Made by a program: the position numbers and the translations under genes. A model generated the notes under the pieces. That model saw nothing but the letters and a program-made list of their open reading frames with translations, had not been told where the DNA came from and did no database searches. This document shows, one piece after another, positions 38,601 through 44,200 of a stretch of 64,000 nucleotides of DNA; within the stretch, counting starts at the first letter, position 1; every line of letters begins with the position of its first letter. Source of the stretch: Mytilus edulis. Its lineage: Eukaryota > Mollusca > Bivalvia > Mytilida > Mytilidae. The DNA lies in assembly GCF_963676685.1 (NCBI RefSeq), contig NC_092345.1, forward strand, positions 85,749,592 through 85,813,591, written 5' to 3'.

Positions 38601-40922
38601 AGCCGCGCCCACGGAAGTCCAATTATTTATACTTGACTTTTATTCTCCGTGGAGTTTTTAAAAGCATTTTTCGTAATTTTAATCATTATATAAATCAAAT
38701 TAATAATGAAATTATATTTGACTTTCCTTCCAAATAACATTTTCTTGACCTAAAAGGTCACATGTTCGCATCACATGTATTGTACAAAATGGTGATGACT
38801 TATTTTGTTTGTTGACGCTACCGATCTTTCATTGTATTGTGGTAAATATTAGGTGTCAAACCCAGTAAGAATACGTATTCTTATACTGTAACATGCAAGC
38901 TTGTTGAAAACCTGGATATCTATTGGGTTAAACGCAGCTTTACGGGGGAAATGAGTTAAAAAGACGAAAATTATTTTCATCACGTGATTGTCAATGCATG
39001 AAAGCATTGTTCGGCCTGGCTACGGGGATGACTCAACGCATTGTTCGGCCTGGCTACGGGGATGCCTCAATGCATTGTTCGCCTTGAAAGGGTTATTAAA
39101 AGAAGCAAAAAGTTCATATTTTTTAATTTTACTAATTAGAAGATGTTATTTAAACCTATGTTTTTAAAATTTTGAAAAAACTACAAAATCCTAATTTGTG
39201 ACAAAACCTTGAATTTGCTACTCAAATAAGTGATTTAAAAATCACTTATTTCAGTAAGTCCCCTGACTGCTTATTGAGTCCTCCGAAAGTTTCAGTTTTG
39301 TCCAAGCTTGCTGCATCTCTTGAGAATGCATGTGTACAGCAATTCTTTTGTTGAAACATTTGTACTATTGACCATGATTGACTTTTGATAATGAAAGTCA
39401 AGTATTAACAAAGAGCTCCATTCACCTGTGGAGTTGTACTCATGATCACACGACTGCAGACAGTAATGATGTCCATTGACAGGTGATTACAGGTAAATTT
39501 GCCAATCAAGAATTGACAAGATAACAATAGAAGAAACTTCAAATACAATTATTGACTAAATGCAATATGTTATGTCACTATACTAAACTAGGAATGTTTG
39601 ACAAGTTTTTATACCATAATATGGTTTTAAGAAAGGCAGTGTCTGCACGTACCCGCATGTGGGTACGAATAGTCAAATTGACATTCGTAGGCTATGCGTA
39701 CCCACATCCGGTTTTTATAATAAAATGCAATCAAATCGGGAATTAAACGTGAAATATATACAGAAATTATCGATAATATGGGGATTTCGAGTAGAACGAG
39801 TGAAGGGTATATGACAAATAATATTTTCGAATTGTATTTATAAGTTAATAATATATAATAAACCTTGCAATTAAATACACACTGATTGAAAATGAAATAT
39901 ACATTACCATGATTACAGTCCCTGTAAACTATAGTCCTATAATATATAATATCCGAATTTTAAGTTGCTTCCACGCCTCAGAGGCAAACTATTTTTTGAT
40001 GCGCTGAAGGTTTACATTTTCGTCAAACATTTTGTTATTTATTAACGAAGCTTTCATAGAAGATTATTGGCATCGGCCTTTGTTTTTCAGATTAATGTAT
40101 TAGGCCTTAATTTTTCCTGTCGAACTTGTTTAGAATTTTTTGCCTCCGTGAATACAAAAAAATATTCTGTAAAACTTGATTTCCTCTTTATTTTTTGTGT
40201 TTCCAGTTCTTCTTTTCTCTGCAGCTGCAATTGACTCCGAGTTTGTTTTTATATATACAATTGTATAAAATTAATCGACTAATACTTTTGAACAAATTGT
40301 TCAGCCAATTCATGATAACTTTGAGAATGTCTGCCCCACATGTATATCACTCTTTTCCCATTTCAAGTATATTTATTAACCGAGAAAAACTGTTGACTTA
40401 CATATAATCATGATAATATATAAATGTTTACAAAACTTCTAAGTAGTTGATCAATTTTATTCACTAATTGCGATAATTTCTGTATATATTTTACGTTTAA
40501 TTCCCGATCCGATGGCAATTTATTATAAAACCGGATGTGAGTACGCGTAGCCTACGAACGGCAATTTTGCTATTCGTACCCGCATGCGGGTACGCGCAGA
40601 CACTGCCTTTAAGAAAACAATGCTTCATTTTGGTGGAATAATTTGTTTTGAAAAACAAAGAATTATACACCAATTGGTCTATACCATTATATGTCAATTT
40701 GTCTATACCATTATATGTCAATTGGTGGATTATACGTCAATTGAGGTATAATCCACCAATTGGTGGTTATTCCTGACCTGTTTAAGATAAATACTCGAAA
40801 TGTAGATTACCTAGAATATACTTTGGTTTATAGTATCTTTCGACTACACTCAAGTGAGTTTTGCCAGTTACAGTTTTAGATTCAGATTGAGCATTGATCA
40901 CATGCTCTTTGTCAGTTTCCAT
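11497..40922 (-). CDS. ABITRAM: ABITRAM, actin-binding transcription modulator (5 coding exons, 189 aa)
   Basis: Joined coding exons, in order of translation: 40922-40811, 35349-35298, 34689-34563, 32986-32840, 11628-11497. All introns are GT/AG and all junctions keep frame. In mammals the protein (FAM206A, Simiate) binds actin, sits in the nucleus and in dendritic filopodia, and affects transcription; its fold is of the single-hybrid/lipoyl-like type. Recognised by the conserved blocks CILTHSNRICIITLASTHPV, NNKVSGKGKRGAQEL, CVDGEEFTVYSGIKGQLIEV and PLTEGYIAIVLPK. Length 189 aa compares with about 181 in man. The start ATG has G at -3 and +4 and an in-frame stop 11 codons upstream. Introns are 5461, 608, 1576 and 21211 bp. 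The last is packed with transposons. It is divergently paired with ACMSD, 228 bp away. Identification is very secure; function in a mollusc is inferred. Confidence 0.95.
11629..12779. other. ABITRAM intron 4, 3' part
   Basis: AT-rich intronic DNA next to exon 5. Short chance reading frames only; no nested gene recognised. Confidence 0.5.
12780..12980 (-). repeat. Family 1 repeat, diverged partial copy
   Basis: Matches the inverted copy at 57700-57900 through segments such as GAGACACTTTTCCACAAGAGA and AACAACTAAAGGT, with many differences. An older copy. Confidence 0.6.
12981..15354. other. ABITRAM intron 4, no gene seen
   Basis: Overlapping short frames at 13057-13495 (+) are of low complexity and not recognised. 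Nothing else supported. Confidence 0.45.
15355..15690 (+). mobile_element. Old, degenerate retrozyme copy
   Basis: Aligns weakly over its whole length with the 31500-31850 unit: the parts TAACGACCATTAGGTCGATG, CCAGTAGTCTGCACTTC and GGCTTTGTAACTATTTGAGC are recognisable. At the ribozyme site CTGATGA has become CTAGTTA, so it cannot cleave. Shows the family has been active over a long time. Confidence 0.5.
15691..16733. other. ABITRAM intron 4, no gene seen
   Basis: Contains a 12-base C run at 15952-15963 next to an A-rich run. A ~50-bp segment at 16605-16655 resembles 18978-19012, the start of the PLE copy, so it may be a PLE scrap. Confidence 0.45.
16734..18029 (+). mobile_element. Non-autonomous Helitron-like element with internal 500-bp tandem repeat
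   Basis: The 5' end is A followed by TC (16734) with a nearby hairpin GGCTCTAAAGAGCC. The 3' end has the hairpin TGGCCCTTCGGGCCA (18005-18019), then GGTGAG and CTAA (18026-18029): the hairpin-plus-CTRR arrangement of Helitrons. Inside, about 500 bp is repeated twice (16960-17460 and 17460-17950), including GGGCAATAACTCCT and CAGGGGCAGCAAC. A (GAC)n-like segment precedes the 3' end. No replicase/helicase gene, so it would depend on another element. The 3' flanking base is A instead of the usual T, which weakens the class assignment. Confidence 0.5.
18035..18240 (-). repeat. Family 3 repeat (~200 bp)
   Basis: Inverted relative to the copies at 21093-21305 and 41400-41640; shared segments are GGAAAGTCCC and CATCAAATTCCAT. 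Non-coding, class unknown. Begins within a few bases of the end of the preceding element. Confidence 0.65.
18620..18990 (-). mobile_element. Inverted PLE 3' end fragment
   Basis: On the minus strand this gives the last part of the reverse transcriptase region and the 3' UTR found at 20250-20475 in opposite orientation: CAACGTCAGTACGCAGAAT and AGAAAAAGGGCGAG match inverted. At its outer side it ends with TCAAAGATACCAGGATTATA, the terminal segment of the retrozymes. So a PLE tail and a retrozyme end lie next to each other here, just upstream of a PLE coding region in the opposite direction. Confidence 0.6.
18996..20475 (+). pseudogene. Penelope-like reverse transcriptase, second family, broken
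   Basis: Two coding blocks in different frames. 18996-19405 gives the upstream domain with DKYVVVPADIPSNNIVFICK and LYWIPKLHKIPYKQRYIASS (the 'PKLHK' motif before the RT core). 19596-20225 gives the RT core: TFDFSTLFTTIPHVKLKNRL, FGGRLFQQIVGIPKGTNCAP, ADLFLFSYESEFL, RYIEDVLSINNPKFSD, FLDLYLEFD, and RIYDKRDDFDF. Between them, and after 20225, there are many stops. The catalytic motif reads YIED where active relatives have YIDD. Related copies on the minus strand lie at 21395-23420. This family has no visible GIY-YIG domain in the window. Assignment to PLE is by the motif set; a more distant RT class cannot be excluded. Confidence 0.8.
20476..21092. other. Tandem 3' flank of the PLE, no gene
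   Basis: Diverged repeats of about 110-125 bp with TTAAGTCGGTTTTTT/TTAAGTCTGTTTTTT and CATACTTTGAACG-like segments occur three to four times between 20510 and 20850. Non-coding. Confidence 0.5.
21093..21305 (+). repeat. Family 3 repeat (~210 bp)
   Basis: Best match to 41400-41640; includes GGAATTTGATGCGACTGTCA and GGGACTTTCCTTTTTGAATT. Ends directly at the retrozyme fragment. Confidence 0.7.
21309..21396 (-). mobile_element. Retrozyme fragment (variant A) fused to a PLE tail
   Basis: The ribozyme and about 40 bp of body (AAGCCAAACAAGTACAAAGT) match 6141-6235. At about 21396 the sequence passes straight into a PLE 3' UTR of the same orientation. Only this part of the retrozyme is present. 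Confidence 0.7.
21313..21356 (-). ncRNA. Hammerhead ribozyme, variant A, intact core
   Basis: Minus strand: CTGATGA (21349-21343), stem II GTC/GAC (21342-21340 and 21332-21330), GAAA (21329-21326), palindromic stem III ACGCGCGT, cleavage triplet GTC, then TGTCGT. Stem I has one T-T mismatch. The invariant core is complete. Confidence 0.8.
21397..22260 (-). pseudogene. PLE fragment: RT C-terminal half and 3' UTR
   Basis: Minus strand translation in shifting frames gives an EADFIQ segment, IDDVLS (catalytic YIDD box region), then NIPASPAYGVYIFKLIRYSH, FLDRGLLLTNKLLN and FYGRHHELVDRYGITVSQM, followed by the 3' UTR. Several stops and frameshifts. It joins another RT copy of the same orientation near 22260, so two PLE fragments are fused. 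Confidence 0.75.
22261..23420 (-). pseudogene. PLE fragment: RT N-terminal and core part
   Basis: Minus strand from 23420: upstream domain with SYYECLVKELRK, then KFHKIPYKQRYIASSSACST (23190-23131), INHMWILKNALELLDNFKAG, SIKTFDF, and in broken frames the core motifs and DKRDDFNFEI near 22370. Same family as 18996-20475. A (ATC)n stretch at 22533-22550 interrupts the region where the YIDD box should be. Inactive. Confidence 0.75.
23421..23944. other. Intron DNA, no gene; small tandem repeat
   Basis: A segment of about 70 bp with GTTGTAGTCTACTCT / GTTGTATTCTACTTTATA is repeated three times between 23775 and 23940. No coding signal. Confidence 0.45.
23945..24345 (-). mobile_element. PLE 3' tail copy
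   Basis: Contains the same tail as 21397-21800: GATGGCGTCCGTAAAATTTA, CTCCACATGTGGCACCC, and the end segment GAAAGATACCAGAGGGACAG. Two overlapping minus-strand frames of 77 and 96 codons here are in the 3' UTR and recur in other copies with stops, so they are not counted as genes. Confidence 0.65.
24480..24715 (-). mobile_element. Diverged PLE 3' tail copy
   Basis: Segments GTCAAGCAACTCGTGATGGC and GATATATCCCTCTTCATCTG align with the better tails, with many substitutions. An older insertion. Confidence 0.5.
24716..25600. other. ABITRAM intron 4, no gene seen
   Basis: Nothing recognised on either strand. CTGATGA at 25412 is not followed by a hammerhead fold. Confidence 0.45.
25601..25830 (+). 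repeat. Family 4 repeat (~225 bp)
   Basis: Imperfect inverted match to 30395-30620. Begins AACAAGAATGTGTC and includes TCATTTTCTATGTTCAGTGG and ACTTTAACCTGAAGCAGAAC. Common type of bivalve dispersed repeat; non-coding. Confidence 0.65.
25831..27302. other. ABITRAM intron 4, no supported gene
   Basis: The 111-codon frame at 26409-26744 (+) was examined: no family recognised, no splice context, lysine/isoleucine-rich in the middle. A short GC-richer patch at 26940-27050 contains several GGCGAAC units (GGGCGAACGT, AAGGGCGAACAT) of unknown meaning. Confidence 0.4.
27303..27774. mobile_element. MITE, twin copy 1 (472 bp)
   Basis: Ends are inverted copies: AGGTGTCATACCACCAATTA at the left and its reverse complement at the right. 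Flanked by TTAA on the left and TAAAG on the right, which can be read as a TAA target duplication of the PIF/Harbinger type. Non-coding. A second copy in the same orientation follows 872 bp downstream. Confidence 0.75.
27775..28646. other. 872-bp spacer between twin MITEs
   Basis: No open frame of note and no similarity to other parts of the window. It could be ordinary intron DNA or the inner part of a composite element. Confidence 0.5.
28647..29117. mobile_element. MITE, twin copy 2 (471 bp)
   Basis: Differs from copy 1 by only one substitution (AAAGC versus AATGC) and one base in a T run (9 versus 8 T). Same orientation and even the same immediate flanks (TTAA, AAAG). The near identity shows a very recent duplication or gene conversion. 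Confidence 0.8.
29183..29344. mobile_element. Hairpin (fold-back) MITE
   Basis: Arms of about 58 bp: 29183-29241 and 29286-29344 are inverted copies with some differences, sharing TGTATTACGATATTTCT and GACAGTTAAATTT. Inside, TTATTTAAAG and CTTTAAATAA form a further 10-bp stem. The loop is about 18 bases. Non-coding. Lies 65 bp after the second twin MITE. Confidence 0.75.
29345..29768. other. Intron DNA, no gene seen
   Basis: T-rich; nothing recognised. Confidence 0.5.
29769..30396. mobile_element. piggyBac-related non-autonomous element, one end lost
   Basis: The left end CAGTCAGGGG is identical to both ends of the piggyBac element at 37036-39269. The subterminal parts hold six copies of the palindrome ACTT-N4-AAGT (29783, 29806, 29887, 30253, 30327, 30375), also seen in that element. 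No coding sequence. The right terminus does not show the expected CCCCTGACTG and seems to be cut off by the family 4 repeat at 30395. Confidence 0.5.
30395..30620 (-). repeat. Family 4 repeat, inverted copy
   Basis: Reverse of 25601-25830; shares CTGAACATAGAAAATGAT and CTTCAGGTTAAAGTTT. Directly abuts the piggyBac-related element. Confidence 0.65.
30930..31085 (-). repeat. Repeat family 2 fragment
   Basis: Shares AACAAAGGACTACTAGCAGT and the AAAACTCAGTT segment with 8090-8275, and matches 35520-35700 inverted. Confidence 0.6.
31458..31497 (+). ncRNA. Hammerhead ribozyme, variant A, first unit (mutated)
   Basis: TTGATGA (31462-31468; C3 of the core is T), stem II GTC/GAC (31469-31471, 31479-31481), GAAA (31482-31485). 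The stem III and cleavage region is altered to CTCACGTT. Probably inactive. Confidence 0.6.
31802..31850 (+). ncRNA. Hammerhead ribozyme, variant A, second unit
   Basis: CTGATGA (31810-31816), stem II GTC/GAT with a G-U pair (31817-31819, 31827-31829), GAAA (31830-31833), short stem III CGTGTG, cleavage triplet GTC (31839-31841), then AGGTGT. Core bases are complete; the first stem I pair is A-A, so activity may be reduced. Confidence 0.7.
32501..32576. repeat. Short tandem repeat, ~38 bp x 2
   Basis: GCATGATGGTATATATATAT followed by GCTAATATTATA is repeated twice, with a third start. Confidence 0.8.
32625..32765 (+). repeat. Family 1 repeat, diverged fragment
   Basis: Segments AAGGTCATTAGTTTTC, GGGCCTTTATAGCTCACTATG and TTTTTCTCATTGATGA align to 10800-10910. 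Confidence 0.5.
32840..32986 (-). CDS. ABITRAM: ABITRAM exon 4
   Basis: 147 nt, 49 codons, phase 0 on both sides. Acceptor TTTTAG, donor GTAAGT. Codes GAQELNAGSPICKIACVDGE and ends NLILKK. The CxDGEE(F/Y)TV block is diagnostic of the family. Confidence 0.96.
33258..34353 (+). mobile_element. Non-coding element with ~145-bp tandem repeats
   Basis: Within ABITRAM intron 3. The unit containing CCATGAAAATGAGGTCAAGG recurs about six times (near 33406, 33548, 33697, 33833, 33989, 34144). The array begins after AACAAGAGTGCACACACTG and ends with the hairpin GCAACAAAAGTTGC (34322-34335), followed 14 nt later by CTAA and T, which is Helitron-like but not decisive. A small part of its end (TAGGGATAGTGATCTGCC, inverted) also occurs at 51112-51165. 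No coding sequence. Confidence 0.5.
34468..34545 (-). repeat. Family 1 repeat, short fragment
   Basis: GAGACAACTCTTCACAAAAG and ATTAACAACTATAGGTCACC match 57718-57780. It lies just beside ABITRAM exon 3. Confidence 0.6.
34563..34689 (-). CDS. ABITRAM: ABITRAM exon 3
   Basis: 127 nt, enters in phase 2 (completes the Arg codon of HSNR) and ends in phase 0. Acceptor TTTCAG, donor GTTAGT. Codes ICIITLASTHPVVRDQKTIK, then KVGGIDRLNNKVSGKGKR. Matches the human block ICVITLAESHPV. Confidence 0.96.
35298..35349 (-). CDS. ABITRAM: ABITRAM exon 2
   Basis: 52 nt; acceptor TTGTAG, donor GTACTG. Codes DCQANEDEDLCILTHSN plus two bases of the next Arg. A short exon that would be missed without homology; it joins both neighbours in frame. 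Confidence 0.93.
35520..35700 (+). repeat. Repeat family 2, inverted copy
   Basis: ACTGCTAGTAGTCCTTTGTT and AAACTGAGTTTTACTGT are the reverse of the segments at 30930-31085. Runs directly into a family 1 copy. Confidence 0.6.
35701..35955 (+). repeat. Family 1 repeat, diverged copy
   Basis: Ends with GCAGTCATACCACATCTTC and contains GGGGCCCTTTAACAGCTTGC and TTGAAGACCATACTTTGACC, aligning with 10840-11000. Confidence 0.6.
36361..36605. mobile_element. PIF/Harbinger-type MITE (245 bp)
   Basis: Terminal inverted repeats: GGCCAAATAAAAAAGTATGT at 36361 and the near-exact reverse complement ending GGCC at 36605, about 30 bp each. Flanked by TAA on both sides (36358-36360 and 36606-36608), the 3-bp target duplication typical of PIF/Harbinger. 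Non-coding. Lies in ABITRAM intron 1. Confidence 0.75.
36610..36830 (-). mobile_element. tRNA-derived SINE
   Basis: On the minus strand the head has an RNA polymerase III A box (GTGTAGTGGTTAGTGC, 36806-36791) and B box (GGTTCGATTCC, 36764-36754) at tRNA-like spacing. They are followed by about 130 bp of tRNA-unrelated body. It has no intact cloverleaf, so it is not a tRNA gene. It sits next to the MITE. Confidence 0.75.
37548..38441 (-). pseudogene. piggyBac transposase (DDE_Tnp_1_7), C-terminal half deleted
   Basis: 297 aa, against roughly 550-600 for whole relatives. The N-terminus MSDTSEDELEGF is acidic, followed by an acidic D/E/N-rich stretch to residue ~70. Then come the piggyBac domain signatures: IIDFFQLFLSDNLLQQI, FIGITFLMGI, YWSKD, RFMQIMRYLHFTD, and KRNVSIDECMIPYKGR with the first catalytic Asp, then YMPAKPTKWGSKVYAF. 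After 'AFDA' the sequence changes to unrelated residues and stops, so the other catalytic Asp residues and the C-terminal zinc finger are lost. It cannot transpose on its own. The open frame is otherwise intact, which suggests a recent loss or a retained DNA-binding protein. Confidence 0.9.
38995..39095. repeat. Tandem repeat inside the piggyBac element
   Basis: GCATTGTTCGGCCTGGCTAC followed by GGGGATG is repeated twice with a third partial GCATTGTTCG, period about 37 bp. GC-richer than its surroundings. May be part of the transposase promoter region (it lies upstream of the transposase start). Confidence 0.7.
39635..40607. mobile_element. Non-autonomous Mutator-like element (MULE), 973 bp
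   Basis: The two ends are inverted copies of about 145 bp (39635-39780 and 40462-40607), starting GGCAGTGTCTGC at both outer edges. A perfect 9-bp target duplication TTTAAGAAA lies at 39626-39634 and 40608-40616. Long TIRs with a 9-bp duplication are the mark of Mutator-like elements. The inner ~680 bp has no recognised transposase; a 70-codon frame at 40195 is not similar to one. Confidence 0.88.
40660..40765. repeat. Tandem and palindromic repeat beside ABITRAM exon 1
   Basis: GTCTATACCATTATATGTCAA is present twice in tandem (24-bp period). This is followed by a hairpin in which CCACCAATTGG pairs with CAATTGGTGG through ATTATAC/GTATAAT (40720-40765). It lies about 45 bp downstream of the exon 1 donor. 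Confidence 0.7.
40811..40922 (-). CDS. ABITRAM: ABITRAM exon 1 (start)
   Basis: Starts ATG at 40922 (METDKEHVINAQSESK) and ends VVERYYKPKYIL plus the first base of the next codon; donor GTAATC. The RYYKPKYIL segment matches the conserved N-terminal Y-KPDV/YIL region of the family. An in-frame TAA upstream supports this start. Confidence 0.93.
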
Positions 40923-41150
40923 AACCTTAGAGATTTTAAGAAGGCTTAATTAACATGCAAGGCAGTAGAGATGCTGACAATATTGAAATGTGGTCTACTT
41001 TCACTTTAACCGGAAGTTGGAAGTACAGTAGAAAAAGAAAGTCTTCCGGAGAGGATACGACTTATTTGACCCTGCCTCCAAAACTGATTGCTTTGATTGG
41101 TTAAAGTTTATTGTAGTAGCCTTCACCTTTACCATCTGACCTGGCTAAAT
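40923..41150. promoter_or_regulatory. Candidate bidirectional promoter, ABITRAM / ACMSD
   Basis: The 228 bp between two divergent start codons must contain both 5' UTRs and both core promoters. Visible: ETS/GABP-type ACCGGAAGT at 41009-41017, a reversed ETS-like core CTTCCGG at 41043-41049, and a reversed CCAAT box (ATTGG) at 41096-41100. No TATA box is obvious. ETS sites and CCAAT boxes are enriched in animal bidirectional promoters. Start sites were not observed. Confidence 0.7.
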
Positions 41151-41207
41151 ATGAAGATCGATCTCCATACACACATTTTACCAAAAAGCTGGCCTGATTT
41201 AGAAAAG
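41151..41207 (+). CDS. ACMSD: ACMSD exon 1
   Basis: 19 codons, [19 protein letters not shown], holding the metal-binding HxH motif (His6, His8). Donor GTTGAG. Only 57 nt, recognised by homology and by the in-frame join to exon 2. Confidence 0.95.
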
Positions 41208-44200
41208 GTTGAGTTTCTTAATATGTAAAATCATTTTGCAATTATATCTAAAATAGAATGCCAAATTGTCCTTCAAAAAGGTCATTTTGAAAAACAATGC
41301 ATGTGTTGGTAATCTAGTACTACATGTAGCAGCAGTTAAGAATAAAAACGAATGTATGAACCTGAAGGTAAAGGGCATCCATACCCTCATATAACATGTT
41401 AATGTATAATGGAATTTGATGTGACTGTCTTACTAGTGTGATGTTGAGTTAGCTATAAAACCAGGTTTAATCCACAATTTTCTACTTGAAGAAAAAGCCA
41501 GTACCAAGTCATGAATATATGACAGTTGTTATCCATTCTACTGATGTCTTTGAGATTTTAATTTTGCCATTTTACAAGGGACTTTCTGATTTGAATTTTC
41601 CTCAGAGTTTAGTATTTTTAGTATTTTACTTTTTATACATGTATGTTGTCAAGGACGTATAACTAACATATAACTAATATACGTCCTTGATGTTATATTC
41701 TTATATGAGATACGATGATCATGATGATAATGCAACCTATAAATTTGAAATAGAATTCTTAAAACAATGTTATACATGTTATATATCTAGAAAATTTTAA
41801 ATTAATAGAAACAGGTACACATGTATGCATATTTCATGTTTTATATTTATGTTTACATGTTAGAAGAAATAAATTCAAATACTCATGGTTTAATGTAATA
41901 CTAGTGTATAATTAGTTATAAAAACCTAATAAAACCACAAAAATCTCTCAAGACAACATTAGATACCTTTTTGAAAATTTTAAATGAAGAAAATTTACTA
42001 GACATCTTAATTGTCATGTTCCTATTACAAATGTAGTATATGTAGTGATCAGCTATGATAACAACTAAGTTTTAGAAGCTCTAGTGAAGTTCTTTTAAAA
42101 GTGAACATGCTGTGGATTTGTTTATTTTTGTTGATACCAATTTCAACAAAACGACAACAAAACAAATTTTGTGGATTGTGGAAAACTTGCCTTTTTTGTA
42201 AATGTTAGATTTCAATTCGTGGTTTTGAAAAAGTCTGCATACAAACTTATAGAAAATTTGTTATTCATTAAACATTTAAATTCCTGGTTCAATGTACCCA
42301 CAAAATCCATGACAGTTGGTATCTAAGGAATAATAATGAATCCACAGTAAAATGGACACAAGATGAAATTTGTGTTTACGAATGATAAACATGATAAATA
42401 TAATTTGGATTTTAGAGATACATTTATGGAAATTGGGCACCAATGATAAAAATTTCTTTGATTTTAGAGATATGGATATGGAGGTTGGGTACAGATGGAT
42501 CATAGCTGTCCAGGTGTGGCTAACATGATGAAGAATGGCAAATTTTTTAGAAAGGTTGAGGAGAATTGTTGGTGTGCTGAAGCCAGAATAAGAGATATGA
42601 ATGATACAGGTCAGTACCATGAATTACTCATGTTTTCCATGATGAATCTTTTACTTTGAAATAAGTGGTGCAGAGGCATGCATTTAAAAAAAAACCGCAA
42701 CAAACATGATCATTATGACAAAAGGTAGCAAATTTATTAAAATACTTAAAAACATGGTCAAAAGCTATCATGGCTATATTATTCTGATTAAAATCATGAA
42801 AATACATATGTATACATGATCAATATAAAGGAGCTTTCTTTTTTAGGAAAACAACTTCAAATAATCCTTAATCATGTTAATATGAAAATAACTGTGGATT
42901 GACTTGTCATAGTCTAGACTTGATACATACACTTTTGTTAACAATAACCATGATAACAGAAGTTATATTAACAGAACAAATAAAAATCATTTTTCATCAT
43001 TTCCATGATTTCAGAGGCAACTAAAACATTTTTTTGTAAAAAGACATTTTTAATAATACTGAGTCAACATTGTCAAACAATAATACATGGTAGCCATTAA
43101 AAATGAAAGGAGAAGGTGCTATAAGGGGCAAAATTGGCCCCACTTCAGAATCTATTGATATTTCTTTCAATTGATATCTATGATATGGAGCTTATAAAAC
43201 ACCAGGAATTATATAGTTATCTCTTGCCGTTTTTTTGTTATGACGTCATAATAATGGTATGCCGATTAAGCTATAATATCAAATTTTTACGTATTTTATC
43301 CTTGTTTTATGTATTGTGTATATTTTACAATAGATTACAACGGGAATACATTATTACTAGTGAACCATTGTATCAATACAACGAACACAAAAATTGATAT
43401 AAAGTTTAACTATTTAATATCAGAAATATAATTGCTATGGTAACAACAAAGTTAACATTCTTTCTATGTATGACTAAATTATAGAAATGTTTCACAAGAG
43501 AAAATCTACAGTTATTGTTTGTATAAAAAAGAAGATGTAGTATGATTGCCAATGAGACAACTGTCCACAAGAGACCAAAATAACACAGATATTAACAACT
43601 ATAGGTCACCGTACGGCCTTCAACAATGAGCAAAACCCATACCGCATAGTCAGCTATAAATGGCCCTGATATGACAATGTAAACAATTCAAACGAGAAAA
43701 CTAACGGCCTTATTTATGTTTTTTTTTTTTAACTTGAGTAACCAAAAATAAGTTTGTGTGTACTTTTATGTACTCTGCTGATAAGAACACAAGAAGGTAG
43801 AACATATTACGTACTAGTATACATATAATATATGAATAAAGTTCGCAATTTCATAAACTATACATTTCAATAATTACTGACTCAACCTTAATAAAACTAA
43901 AATATTGTTAGCGCATTATTTATCTTTCTTTTTCATTTTTTGTTGTTAAGGTGTCTTTACAATACCATGATAATGTGAATTTAAACGACAAATGTAAAAA
44001 AAATATGAAACGATGAAAAAACAATTGGTTTTGATGAGACTCGAACGTACACCATTATGCCTGTAGCGTAGCGTGTATGCGATTTAAACCACATTGACAC
44101 AGCAATTAATTGTAGGTAAAATAACTCATATTTATCATTTTCATTCATCAATGGTAGGAGCAATTTTGTTTTGTTTTTATTTCGTTACTTCTTATTCAAC

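Larger units (their letters stand above)
37036..39269 (-). mobile_element. piggyBac-type DNA transposon, deleted copy
   Basis: Terminal inverted repeats of about 50 bp begin CAGTCAGGGGACTTACT at both ends (37036 rightward, 39269 leftward). TTAT lies outside each end (37032-37035 and 39271-39274, one base offset), near the TTAA preferred by piggyBac. A truncated transposase is encoded at 37548-38441. Subterminal ACTT-N4-AAGT palindromes lie at 37050, 37332 and 37373. Sits in ABITRAM intron 1. Confidence 0.8.
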
